Source of the DNA: Paenibacillus hemerocallicola
GTDB taxonomy: Bacteria; Bacillota; Bacilli; Paenibacillales; NBRC-103111
Assembly: GCF_006265175.1 (NCBI RefSeq)
Contig: NZ_VDCQ01000072.1
Location: 1-47,960, forward strand
Reading direction: 5' to 3'
Length of the DNA stretch: 47,960 bases
In this document: in pieces, positions 25,031 to 33,031 of the stretch
Numbering within the stretch: the stretch's first letter is position 1
How the letters are laid out: each line of letters opens with the position of its first letter
Translations under genes and position numbers: made by a program
The notes under the pieces: generated by a model
The model's database searches: none
Seen by the model: the letters and a program-made list of their open reading frames with translations, nothing else
Told to the model about the DNA's origin: nothing

Positions 25031-25061
25031 CAGTCCCTGCCCTGTAAAGCGGCAGGGACTG
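25031..25061 (+). terminator. Hairpin after the giant lyase gene
   Basis: CAGTCCCTGCC (25031-25041) pairs perfectly with GGCAGGGACTG (25051-25061), about 40 bases after the stop at 24993. Few T residues follow. Confidence 0.55.
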
Positions 25062-25111
25062 ACTGTATTCCGAGACGGCATATATGAATCAAATGCGGTA
25101 GAGTCGGCGGC

Positions 25112-25157
25112 AAAAAAGTATGCTCCGCAGGTGCGTCCCCGGGAGCATACTTTTTTT
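25112..25157. terminator. Bidirectional terminator between convergent genes
   Basis: The left arm AAAAAAGTATGCTCC (25112-25125 region) and right arm GGGAGCATACT plus T7 (25141-25157) form a stem flanked by A6 on one side and T7 on the other. It can therefore stop transcription from the lyase (plus) and from the solute-binding protein gene (minus, ending at 25186). Confidence 0.8.
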
Positions 25158-25185
25158 GATGAGCATCCTTGACATGTTCGTCGTC

Positions 25186-26508
25186 TTACTTGGCCTTTGC
25201 TTCCGCGATTTTCTTGTTGATCGCCTCATCGGCGTCGCGAAGCGCCGTATTAACGTCTTTTTTGCCTTCGATCACATTCAGAAATTCCGTATTGATATCG
25301 CCGAGGCTGACCAGGGAAGAGATCGGATTCGGCACGGGCGATACCGCAAACTGATTATAGAATACGGCCGCGACATGCTTGCCTTTGAATTGCTCGCCTT
25401 CTTGCCCGAACGTCTGGCGAATTTTATCGTCCTTCAGGCTGGTCGCCCGGCCTTCTTTGTTGTTTTGCAGCTGCACCTCGTCGGTGAGCAAGTGCGTGAC
25501 GACCTGGAACGCCTGCTCTTTGTTTTTGCCGTTCGTGACGAAGAAGTATCGGGGGCCGGCTTGAAATCCCGTCTTGGAAGCGTCCTTGAACGTCGGGGCG
25601 GCCGCCATATCCCACTTCAGGTTCTGGGCTTGTGCGAACCGTCCGGAGCCGGACAAGGGGGAAATCACCATCGCTACATTTTGATCCTGATAGAAGGCGT
25701 TCAACTGTCCGTTGAAGTTGTTGAATTTGCTGTCGAGCTGGTTGCCCGGAATTTCGTAGAACTGCTTATACGTATTGAACAGCCGCTTCCAGGAGTCCGT
25801 ATTGACCGACGCCTTGTCTTCCTTCGGGTCGATCAAGGGCAGCGACAACTGATTGCTGGACATCAGGAAGCTGTAAAACATGCCCAACCCTTTATAGTTG
25901 ATGTTGTTTTCGGTGCGGGTCAACGTCTTGGCCAGATCGTATGCCTCTTCCCAGCTCAAGCCGTCCTTCGGGTATTTGACGCCGAATCGGTCGAATATGT
26001 CTTTGTTGTAAAACAGGACCGTCCCGTTGACGTCGTCCGGAAGCCCGTACATGCGGCCTTGGCCGGAAGCTTCGCGCATCATTTGAATCGTCGACGGGTC
26101 GAAGCGCTCCAGATCGACTTTGTATGTCTTGATCAATTCGGTCATATCGTACTGCAGGCCTTTGTCGATCAAGCTCGTCTTCATGCCCGAAGCGGAATCC
26201 CACACGATATCCGGGATGACGCCCGAGGCGATGAGGCTGTCCAGCGTAATTTCCTTGGTCGGCAGCAGCAGCTTGATCGTATACTGCGGATATTTCGTCT
26301 TCAGCTTGGCGATGGCTTCCTCGAACGCTTTCTGCTGGGAAGTAATCGTCGTGAAAATAGACAGCTCCGCCGGGGCGCTCAAATCGACTTTGGGCTGCTG
26401 GGGCTGCGGAGGCGCGGACGAGGAGTCGCCGCCGCTGCCGCAGGCCGTGGCGATTCCGCTCAAACAGGCGATGGCCGCCAGCCATTTTGTTTTGTGTACG
26501 AGTTGCAA
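25186..26508 (-). CDS. Orphan extracellular solute-binding lipoprotein
   Basis: A 440-residue family 1 binding protein for sugars or oligosaccharides. The N-terminus reads KTKWLAAIACLSGIATACGSGGDSSS, a signal peptide ending in a lipobox-like ATAC followed by a Gly/Ser linker. The mature protein shows PAELSIFTTITSQQKAFEEA and VIPDIVWDSASG. I start it at TTG 26508, about 7 bases after AGAGGGGG. No permease genes adjoin it, so it either uses a distant transporter or acts as a sensor partner. It is divergent from an AraC regulator, with an inverted repeat between them, and shares a bidirectional terminator with the giant lyase. Confidence 0.87.
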   Translation of the reverse strand: MQLVHKTKWLAAIACLSGIATACGSGGDSSSAPPQPQQPKVDLSAPAELSIFTTITSQQKAFEEAIAKLKTKYPQYTIKLLLPTKEITLDSLIASGVIPDIVWDSASGMKTSLIDKGLQYDMTELIKTYKVDLERFDPSTIQMMREASGQGRMYGLPDDVNGTVLFYNKDIFDRFGVKYPKDGLSWEEAYDLAKTLTRTENNINYKGLGMFYSFLMSSNQLSLPLIDPKEDKASVNTDSWKRLFNTYKQFYEIPGNQLDSKFNNFNGQLNAFYQDQNVAMVISPLSGSGRFAQAQNLKWDMAAAPTFKDASKTGFQAGPRYFFVTNGKNKEQAFQVVTHLLTDEVQLQNNKEGRATSLKDDKIRQTFGQEGEQFKGKHVAAVFYNQFAVSPVPNPISSLVSLGDINTEFLNVIEGKKDVNTALRDADEAINKKIAEAKAK

Positions 26509-26621
26509 GAAAGATCCCCCTCTTCAACTGAAACGAATGTTCGTCACCCGGCCGAGGAAACGGTTACATTCTCAGTATACAGCGGACGGCCGCAAAGTAA
26601 ATGGAGGGCAACCCGATAAAC

Positions 26622-26688
26622 ATGGACAATAGCCCGATCGTATCGGCAATTGCTGAAATCGGTTCCAAAACTTCGTGTTATTGTCCAT
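26622..26688. promoter_or_regulatory. Inverted repeat in the SBP/AraC divergent region
   Basis: ATGGACAATA (26622-26631) and TATTGTCCAT (26679-26688) are exact reverse complements, centred 57 bases apart. They lie in the 310-base region between the solute-binding protein (minus) and the AraC-type gene (plus), a plausible pair of regulator half-sites that could loop DNA. The rest of the region holds only promoters. Confidence 0.45.
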
Positions 26689-26731
26689 ATTTGACATGCG
26701 CGCATCCATTTCCTTGCCGGAGAGGCTGCCC

Positions 26732-26737
26732 TATAAT
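26732..26737 (+). promoter_or_regulatory. Perfect -10 hexamer upstream of the AraC gene
   Basis: TATAAT (26732-26737) lies about 80 bases before the AraC start. The expected -35 position (TTTCCT) is poor, consistent with a regulated promoter. Confidence 0.35.
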
Positions 26738-26817
26738 GCAGATAGAGCGGACGATTCACCGGCATGCTTACCGGACATATACGGCGTGTCGAGAATGAAA
26801 GGAGCGGAGCGTTCATA

Positions 26818-27648
26818 ATGGAACCGGGATTTTTCGAACGGTTTTATCCCAAAGTCATCAGCGTGCAGAAGCGCGATCCTTCGTACTGGCAAGAGAAAAA
26901 TTACTCGGTGCTCGTCAGATCGGCAAGCATCCGGAATTTCTTCTATATTTTCGAAGGGACGGGGCATGTCGAGCTGGACGGCGTCCGGCATATGCTCTCT
27001 TCCGGAAGCATGTTCCACGTCCCGCTTCGTTGCCGTTTTTTGCTCAGCAGTACCATGGATCGTCCTCTTCTCTATTATTCCGTCCACTATGATTACAAAA
27101 TGATCGAATGGGAAGGAGAGACAGGGCAATGTTTGGAGCCGGCTTATGCCGGTCTGCCGTTCGAGTCGGTCATGCAGCTGCACGATCAGGAGCTGTTCAC
27201 CTCCGGGATGCAGCGACTGTACGAAGTGTGGCACGGCAAGGACACGGGGTTCGAATGGAAGGCGAGGGTCGCTTTTCTGAACGCGCTCTGCCAAATCAGC
27301 GAGCAGAAGCGGATCGAGCAGGGCGATCTCGAGACGACGCAATCGATTATTCGCAGCATGGATTATATTCGCAGCCACTATAACGAGCCGCTCAAACGGC
27401 ATGAATTGGCGGAAAGCGTGTCGTTGTCGATCAATCATTATTCTTTTTTGTTCAAGCAATACTCGGGTTACTCGCCGATGCAGTATATAGCCAGAGTGCG
27501 GCTGGACAACGCCAAGCATATGCTGCGCAACAGCAATTTGCCGATCTCGGAGATCGCGCTCCGAGTCGGCTTTCAAGACCCGCTTTACTTCGCGAGAGTA
27601 TTTGCCAAAGAAACCGGATTTTCGCCCAGAGCTTATAGGAAAGCCTAG
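26818..27648 (+). CDS. AraC family transcriptional regulator
   Basis: A 276-residue regulator with an N-terminal cupin-like sensing domain (IFEGTGHVELDGVRHML, about 40-60) and a C-terminal double helix-turn-helix (about 175-276; LAESVSLSINHYSFLFKQYS and ISEIALRVGFQDPLYFARVF). I chose ATG 26818, 8 bases after GGAGC and 13 after AAAGGAG; the open frame extends to 26764 without a site. It heads an operon with two FAD/Rossmann-type genes and a Gfo/Idh/MocA gene, and is divergent from the orphan binding protein, so it probably senses the same sugar and controls both directions. Confidence 0.87.
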   Translation: MEPGFFERFYPKVISVQKRDPSYWQEKNYSVLVRSASIRNFFYIFEGTGHVELDGVRHMLSSGSMFHVPLRCRFLLSSTMDRPLLYYSVHYDYKMIEWEGETGQCLEPAYAGLPFESVMQLHDQELFTSGMQRLYEVWHGKDTGFEWKARVAFLNALCQISEQKRIEQGDLETTQSIIRSMDYIRSHYNEPLKRHELAESVSLSINHYSFLFKQYSGYSPMQYIARVRLDNAKHMLRNSNLPISEIALRVGFQDPLYFARVFAKETGFSPRAYRKA

Positions 27649-27681
27649 CGGAAAATTCGCGACAGAAAGGTGACGATAGCA

Positions 27682-28557
27682 TTGACAAGCGAAATATATA
27701 CGGCGACCGGCGCGCGACCGGCTCCCGAGACCGTGTCGGTCCTCATAATAGGGGCGACGCTGGCCGGGATCGGACTCGCCTATGCGGATAAGGATCGGAC
27801 GCTTGCAGTCGAAAGAACGTCGGGACCGGGCCAGGAATTTATTCCTTGCTTCCATCCGGGCACTCCGGTCCGGGAAGCGGCCTCGGAGCTTGGCCGGGCG
27901 TTGCGGGAGGAGCTTGCGGGGCGCAACCTGCTGTCGGGCGATGGCCGGCTGCATCTCGGCGCGCTGGCGCCCGTACTGCTGAACCGGATCGCCATGGACG
28001 GTTTGCGTATACGTTTTTTGACGGAGGTCGTCAACGTGGAGCTGGAGCAAACGGGCGATTATTTGGTCACGTTGTTTGACGCCTCCGGCTTGTGGCACAT
28101 TCTGGCGCATCAAATCGTGGATACGACTTCAACCTGCTTGTCTTCGCCGGAGCTGCGCCCCGTTATCGCAAGCAAAACAATAAATGCGATGCTGCACAAT
28201 GTCGATACGCAAGCCGTTCTGCCGGTCGTCGGGGACGGAATCGCCGAGGTGCTGCAGGGCCGTTTTCCAGGCGAAGTGATATTGAAGCTCCACGTCGATG
28301 CAGACGATGACATGCCCGCGGCGAGAAACAAGCTGCACCGGTATTGGGCGGGACGCGGAGAAACGTTCGGCGCTTGGACGCTGGGCGTCGTGGCCGACAC
28401 CATGGAAGTTCGTACGGCAGCGGGACCGCATGCCGTCGGCGAACGTCGCATATGGCTGCCGTCTTGCGCCTACGACAATGCCTTACAGTCGTTTGAAGCG
28501 GGCTTTGCATTCGGAAAGGAGGGAATCCGGCATGAAACTTTCTCAACGCATTCATAA
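27682..28557 (+). CDS. Rossmann/FAD-type protein of unknown function
   Basis: A 291-residue protein. The N-terminus has a Rossmann-like strand-loop-helix, VSVLIIGATLAGIGLAYAD (about 20-38). The glycine loop reads G-A-T-L-A-G instead of GxGxxG, and the usual acidic residue lies in LAVERTSGPGQEF. DTTSTCL (about 151) corresponds to the DxTG region of FAD oxidoreductases but lacks the Gly. It is about half the length of its neighbour and looks like a reduced member of the same superfamily. The start is TTG 27682, 8 bases after AAAGGTGA; GTG 27670 overlaps that site. Its end overlaps the next gene by 26 bases, so they are coupled. Confidence 0.6.
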   Translation: MTSEIYTATGARPAPETVSVLIIGATLAGIGLAYADKDRTLAVERTSGPGQEFIPCFHPGTPVREAASELGRALREELAGRNLLSGDGRLHLGALAPVLLNRIAMDGLRIRFLTEVVNVELEQTGDYLVTLFDASGLWHILAHQIVDTTSTCLSSPELRPVIASKTINAMLHNVDTQAVLPVVGDGIAEVLQGRFPGEVILKLHVDADDDMPAARNKLHRYWAGRGETFGAWTLGVVADTMEVRTAAGPHAVGERRIWLPSCAYDNALQSFEAGFAFGKEGIRHETFSTHS

Positions 28558-30427
28558 TAGGGTGGAACAGCGGGAAGTCGGTCAGCCGGCGTTTGCCCGC
28601 CAATACGATGTAATCGTGGCCGGCCTCGGAACGGCCGGTTCGATCGCCGCCATCGCCGCGGCCCGTCGCGGCTTGACCGTGCTCGGCATCGAAAGCTTGA
28701 CTTGCATGGGCGGGGCCGGAACGGCCGGAGGCATATTCAGCTATTATTTCGGCCTGAGAGGCGGCTTGCACGAGGAGTTCGACGAGGAGATCGCCAAGCT
28801 GGAGAGCGACGGATACCCGAAGCGGGGCAAAAGCAGCGGCGATCTGAAAAAGCTCGTGCTGGAACGCCACGCTCTGGACGCGGGTATGGACATTCGGTAC
28901 GAGTCGACGGTAGTCGGCGTGTACGTCGAAGGCAATACGGTGAAGGGGCTGCGCTGGATTTCACCGGAAGGGCAGCAGGAGGCGGGCGCGAAGATCGTGA
29001 TCGATTGTACCGGCAACGCCGAGGTGTGCGCGATGGCGGGCTGCGGGATACGGCGGGGAAGGGAAAGCGACGGCCGGTCGCAGCCGTTCTCCAATGCGCT
29101 GGAGATGGTCAACGGCAATCGGATCGCGACCTTTTATACCGACTCCGGCTATGTCGATCCGACCGATGGAGGGGATGTGTCCCGAGCGATTATCGAATCG
29201 GCACTGTTGCCGACGCATCTGAAGGACAAGTACGAAGACCATTCGAGAATCGTGCGGGTTGCTCCGCTGCTCGGCATTCGCGAAGGCCGGTTTATCGAAG
29301 GGGAAGAGCAGGTGACGCTGGAAGCTATTCTGACCGATTCGACGAGCGACCGTCCGCTGTTTTATGCCTATTCCAATCTGGACAATCACAGCAAGGACAT
29401 TGCGTTCGAAAGTACGAATCAGCAGGATTGGATTGTCGGCGCGGGGCTGTGGGGACTCAACTTTTCGGTGCCGATCCCGCTCGGGGCTTTGATTCCGAAG
29501 GGATACGACGGGCTTCTGGCCGCCGGACGTTGCCTCGCTATCGATCACGATATATCCGGCTGCATCCGGATGAAGCGGGAAATGCATAAGACAGGCGAAG
29601 CCGCCGCCGCCGCCGCGGCGCTCTCCATCGAACTGGGCGTTCCATTGAGAGAAGTGCCTTACGAACCGTTGGCCGCCGAATTGAAAAAGACGGGCTGTCT
29701 GAACGAGCAAGGTTATGTCCGTTTCCGCGACACCAGCTTGCCGAAAGAAACGTGGGCGATCTCGGAAAGGGATGCCTCCTCGATCTGGATGACCGACCCG
29801 TCGGCCATTCGCGAGGGGCTATCGGGTATGAAGCCGGGAATCGCCATCTGGTCGGCCAAGCGGCTCGCCGAGCGCCTGAACAATCAGCTGCGGGAATGGA
29901 TGACCGAGACATGGGAGGAGCATTTGCCTAAAAACTGCGCTTTCGCTTTGGCGCTGCAAGGCGACGAAGCGGCGATGCCGGTGTTGCGGGAAATCGTACA
30001 ATCGCGCGATCCATTCGTGCCGAAAACGAGCCGGAAGTACAATCAGGTGCGCGGCTATGCGGCGATCTATTTGTTGGGCACGCTGGGGGATGCGGAAATC
30101 GTCCCCGAACTGCTGGCGATTATGCGGGACCGGGAATCGTTCGTCAATTCGTCCACGGATGCGGAATTTATCAATACGGATGACGATTACTACTTCCAAT
30201 ATTTCACCTTTTCGTTGATGGCGCTGTACCGGATCGGAGAGAAGCATGACCGCCTGCGCCGGGATATCGCCGAAGGGATCGAGTCGATCGTCGGACAGCC
30301 GGGATTCGCGCTGGCCGTGACGTTGAAAGGCAATACCGAATTATTGCACGAGATGACGGGTACGGTGCGCGGCATTATCGCCAAAACGATCGCTCCGTGG
30401 TTTGACAAGACGGGAGCGAGAGCATGA
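28532..30427 (+). CDS. FAD-dependent oxidoreductase (PF12831 type)
   Basis: A 631-residue flavoprotein. YDVIVAGLGTAGSIAAIAAAR (about 25-45) is the GxGxxG FAD-binding loop, LTCMGGAGTAG follows as in the FAD_oxidored family, and IVIDCTGNAEV (about 155) is the second FAD contact. GYDGLLAAGRCLAIDHDISGCIRM is the typical C-terminal FAD-binding segment. The last 150 residues contain HEAT-like helices (DEAAMPVLREIV, AAIYLLGTLGDAE). ATG 28532 is 7 bases after AAAGGAGGG, inside the end of the preceding gene. Its stop overlaps the ATG of the Gfo/Idh gene (ATGA). The family often oxidises sugar derivatives or cyclitols; the exact substrate is unknown. Confidence 0.87.
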   Translation: MKLSQRIHNRVEQREVGQPAFARQYDVIVAGLGTAGSIAAIAAARRGLTVLGIESLTCMGGAGTAGGIFSYYFGLRGGLHEEFDEEIAKLESDGYPKRGKSSGDLKKLVLERHALDAGMDIRYESTVVGVYVEGNTVKGLRWISPEGQQEAGAKIVIDCTGNAEVCAMAGCGIRRGRESDGRSQPFSNALEMVNGNRIATFYTDSGYVDPTDGGDVSRAIIESALLPTHLKDKYEDHSRIVRVAPLLGIREGRFIEGEEQVTLEAILTDSTSDRPLFYAYSNLDNHSKDIAFESTNQQDWIVGAGLWGLNFSVPIPLGALIPKGYDGLLAAGRCLAIDHDISGCIRMKREMHKTGEAAAAAAALSIELGVPLREVPYEPLAAELKKTGCLNEQGYVRFRDTSLPKETWAISERDASSIWMTDPSAIREGLSGMKPGIAIWSAKRLAERLNNQLREWMTETWEEHLPKNCAFALALQGDEAAMPVLREIVQSRDPFVPKTSRKYNQVRGYAAIYLLGTLGDAEIVPELLAIMRDRESFVNSSTDAEFINTDDDYYFQYFTFSLMALYRIGEKHDRLRRDIAEGIESIVGQPGFALAVTLKGNTELLHEMTGTVRGIIAKTIAPWFDKTGARA

Positions 30428-31488
30428 AACAAGTGCTGAATGTCGGGTACGTCGGTTGCGGCGTAATGGGGCAAGTCTATTTGAACGCGGCGCGGTCAAT
30501 TCCGTTTATCCGCTCCGCTGCGGTAGCGGACTCGGTCGAGGCGAGCGCGAGGAAAGCGGCGGAAACGTTCGGCGTCGCCGCCGTTTACACGGATGCGGAG
30601 GCGATGTTCGCCGATCCGAACGTCGATGCTGTCGTGCTGGCGCTGCCTGCGATCGCGCGAACGGAGCTGGCGGTGCAGGCGTTTCGCGCCGGCAAGCATG
30701 TGCTGACGGAGAAGCCGGTCGCCCGCGATGCGGACGAAGTGCGCAGGCTGATCCGGGAGAGAGGCGATCTGATCGCGGGCTGCGCCTCCTCCAGAACCCG
30801 GCTGCTCGATTCGGCGGCCGTCGTGGCCGATACGCTCGCGCAAGGGAAGCTCGGCACGCTGCGGATGATGCGCTGCCGCTGGCAGACGAGCGCCAAGCCG
30901 AAGCCGGAGGTGATGCCGCCGCTATGGCGGTTCTCCAAGGAAGTGAACGGCGGGGGGAATTTGGCCAATCTGGGGACGTATATGCTGGACTACTTTCTTG
31001 GCATTAACGGCTGGAGCCTGGAGCCGGATACGATTCTCGCCCGCACGTGGACGATCGCGGATTCGTTCGCCGACCATGTACCAGCGGGCTCGGACGGGGA
31101 GACTCTGACGTCGGCGCTCGTCAGCTTCAAGAACGGACCGGTGCTGATGATCGAGCAAGGCGAGCATTATGTCGGGGAGCGGGTGCATGAATGCCAGCTG
31201 ATCGGCACGGACGGCACGTTGACTTTCCCGGTCGTGCCATCGAATGCCCGCGTCGTGCTGAGTCAATATGCGGAAGCGGACGGCAGCATCGCCGAACAAG
31301 TGTTGTGGGAAGGGCAGGAAACCTTCAGCACGGTGCACCAGCGGGTGTTCGCGGACTTCTCCCAAGCCGTGCTGGAGGGCCGCCAGCCGAGCACGGGTCT
31401 GGAGCAGGCGCTTGTCGTGCAAAAAATTGTCGACGGCGTGTACGAATCGGCGCGACGCGGCGAAGCGGTTCGGGTCGAGAATATATGA
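30424..31488 (+). CDS. Gfo/Idh/MocA family oxidoreductase
   Basis: A 354-residue NAD(P)-dependent dehydrogenase. VGYVGCGVMGQVYL (about 6-19) is the Rossmann loop, LTEKPVARD (about 96-104) the EKP catalytic motif, and GGGNLANLGTYMLDYFL (about 176-192) the conserved segment before the C-terminal sheet. The ATG overlaps the stop of the FAD oxidoreductase. Its own stop overlaps (ATGA) the first codon of a tartrate dehydrogenase fragment at 31485, showing that this operon once continued. Confidence 0.87.
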   Translation: MKQVLNVGYVGCGVMGQVYLNAARSIPFIRSAAVADSVEASARKAAETFGVAAVYTDAEAMFADPNVDAVVLALPAIARTELAVQAFRAGKHVLTEKPVARDADEVRRLIRERGDLIAGCASSRTRLLDSAAVVADTLAQGKLGTLRMMRCRWQTSAKPKPEVMPPLWRFSKEVNGGGNLANLGTYMLDYFLGINGWSLEPDTILARTWTIADSFADHVPAGSDGETLTSALVSFKNGPVLMIEQGEHYVGERVHECQLIGTDGTLTFPVVPSNARVVLSQYAEADGSIAEQVLWEGQETFSTVHQRVFADFSQAVLEGRQPSTGLEQALVVQKIVDGVYESARRGEAVRVENI

Positions 31489-31556
31489 GACACTATTCGA
31501 TGGCGCTTATTCCCGGAGACGGAATCGGCGTCGCGAGGTCAAAAGGTGCTGTTTAG
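31485..31556 (+). pseudogene. 5' stump of a tartrate/isopropylmalate-type dehydrogenase gene
   Basis: ATG 31485 overlaps the stop of the Gfo/Idh gene. The first 49 bases (31485-31533) match 34842-34890, the start of the intact dehydrogenase gene, at 46 of 49 positions (MRHYSMALIPGDGIGV versus MRDYSIALIPGDGIGV). The similarity then ends abruptly; the frame reads ARSKGAV and stops at TAG 31556. The promoter and operator of the next operon follow at once. This is a truncated duplicate, either a deletion relic or a recombination scar. Confidence 0.85.
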
Positions 31557-31588
31557 TTGTCAAAAAAATGTATACAAAAATGTATATT
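31557..31588 (+). promoter_or_regulatory. Promoter with GntR-type tandem palindromic operator, copy 1
   Basis: TGTATACA (31569-31576) and TGTATATT (31581-31588) are separated by AAAA. TTGTCA (31557-31562) is a -35 candidate and TGTATA (31581-31586, 18-base spacing) the -10, so the operator covers the core promoter. The same arrangement recurs at 37181 and 37842. It precedes the PF04734/CocE/dehydrogenase operon. The FCD-type GntR protein encoded at 36456 is the obvious binder, by inference. Confidence 0.7.
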
Positions 31589-31625
31589 GAAAGAGTGCCG
31601 TTTGAATAAAGGAGGAGCTCGAGCG

Positions 31626-31697
31626 ATGGGTCAGGACATGGGGATAAACGCAAGCGCATTCGAGGGCCGCTCAGCCGGATCGGGTGCATCTCGATGA
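31626..31697 (+). CDS. Possible 23-residue coupling ORF ahead of the PF04734 gene
   Basis: AAAGGAGGAG (about 31610-31619) sits 6-7 bases before ATG 31626, the strongest ribosome binding site in this area. The frame, MGQDMGINASAFEGRSAGSG..., stops at TGA 31695-31697 and overlaps the ATG of the next gene (31694) as ATGA. The next gene has no good site of its own, so it is probably translated by coupling. The peptide is not recognised. Confidence 0.5.
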   Translation: MGQDMGINASAFEGRSAGSGASR

Positions 31698-33031
31698 TCC
31701 GCTGCGGAATGTATGAAGCCGTTATTACGCCTCCGCTGGGAAGCTCCATGCCGGGGCATGCCGGAGAACGAAAGGCCGCCGAAGTGCTTGACGACCTGTA
31801 CGCGAAAGCGTTGGTGATCGATTCGAACGGTCACGTTGCGGCGCTTGTAGTCGTGGATGCCTTGTACGTGCAGCGGATAGAAGTACAGAAGATCCGGGAG
31901 CGCATAAGCCGCCATACCCCGATTCCGCCGGATCGGGTCATGGTGTCGGCCACGCACTCGCACTCGGGCCCGCCGATTCGTCCCGGCTTCGACGGCTTCG
32001 ACCACCCTTCCTACCTCAATTACATGGTGGAGAGAACGGCGGATGCGGTCATTCTGGCCTATAATCGGAGGCGGGAGGCGCGAATCGGCTCCGGAATCGG
32101 CCGGGCGGAAGGCATCGCCTTCAATCGCCGGTATTGGATGAAGGACGGCACGGTCCGTACGAATCCGGGCTTCCGGCATCCGGAGCTTGTCCGTCCCGCC
32201 GGACCGGCCGACCCGGAACTGCTGGTCGTGCGGATCGAGGACACGGAGGGCCGTCCGATCGGGGCGGTGACGAATTTCGCTTGCCATACCGACACGCTGG
32301 GAGGCGGCAATCTGGGACTAAGCGCGGATTATCCGGGCGAGCTGAGTCGGCTGTTGAAACGGGAGCTCGGTTCGGAAGCGGTTTGTCTGTTTGTGCAGGG
32401 CGCGAGCGGGGATTTGAACCATTACGACTTTACGAAGCCCAAATCGATCGAGCCCGGCCATTACCGCGTCATGGGACGCAAGCTGGCGGACGAAACGATG
32501 AAGGTGTGGCGGACGATCATGCCGTCTCAATCGGGTGATCTGCCCGTATCCGTACGGCAAGCCTTCTTTCCGATCGCGTACCGGCTGCCGACGGAAGCCG
32601 AGGCCGACGAGGCCCATCGGACGCTCGCTTCGGAGGGGGCTACGGAGAAGGAGCGCTACTTCGCCGAGCATTTGTTGAACATGCTGAACGACCCGGAGAA
32701 GACCGCCATGGTCGAGGTGCAGACGTTTCGATTGGGCGAGCTCGCGGTGGTCGGACTTCCGGGCGAAATATTCGCCGAATTCGGACTTCGCCTCAAGCGG
32801 CATTCATCGTACAAGTATACGATGATCAATACGCTGTGCAACGGCTCGATACAAGGATACGTCTGCACGAAGGAAGCGTATGTGCAAGGGGGCTACGAGT
32901 CGAAGCTCAAGCGCAACCATCGCATACCGTCGGGAGCCGGGGACTTGTTCGTCGAGCACGCTCTGCAAGGCTTGGCTTCACCCGGAAAGGAGGCGCTTGA
33001 AAGCGGATGTCCGAGCAACGATCCCGCGTAA
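31694..33031 (+). CDS. Neutral/alkaline ceramidase N-terminal-domain-like (PF04734) hydrolase
   Basis: A 445-residue protein with the PF04734 fold: EAVITPPLGSSMPGHAGER at the N-terminus, the Zn-binding SATHSHSGPP (about 90-99), TNFACHTDTLGG (about 197-208) with a further His, and GLPGEIFAEFGLRLK. There is no signal peptide. The ceramidase nucleophile motif GDVSPN is replaced by GDLNHYD, so the catalytic Ser is missing and true ceramidase activity is unlikely. Many bacterial members of this family sit in catabolic operons with unknown substrates. The start is ATG 31694, probably coupled to the short ORF 31626-31697. Its 3' end overlaps the CocE gene by 25 bases. Confidence 0.82.
   Translation: MIRCGMYEAVITPPLGSSMPGHAGERKAAEVLDDLYAKALVIDSNGHVAALVVVDALYVQRIEVQKIRERISRHTPIPPDRVMVSATHSHSGPPIRPGFDGFDHPSYLNYMVERTADAVILAYNRRREARIGSGIGRAEGIAFNRRYWMKDGTVRTNPGFRHPELVRPAGPADPELLVVRIEDTEGRPIGAVTNFACHTDTLGGGNLGLSADYPGELSRLLKRELGSEAVCLFVQGASGDLNHYDFTKPKSIEPGHYRVMGRKLADETMKVWRTIMPSQSGDLPVSVRQAFFPIAYRLPTEAEADEAHRTLASEGATEKERYFAEHLLNMLNDPEKTAMVEVQTFRLGELAVVGLPGEIFAEFGLRLKRHSSYKYTMINTLCNGSIQGYVCTKEAYVQGGYESKLKRNHRIPSGAGDLFVEHALQGLASPGKEALESGCPSNDPA

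Noticed and set aside
25120-26619. 499-codon plus-strand ORF opposite the orphan binding protein
   Set aside because: It covers the real lipoprotein gene and begins inside the bidirectional terminator; shadow frame.
26731-28113. 460-codon minus-strand ORF opposite the AraC gene
   Set aside because: Antisense of a clear AraC regulator and the following gene; no ribosome binding site or domain.
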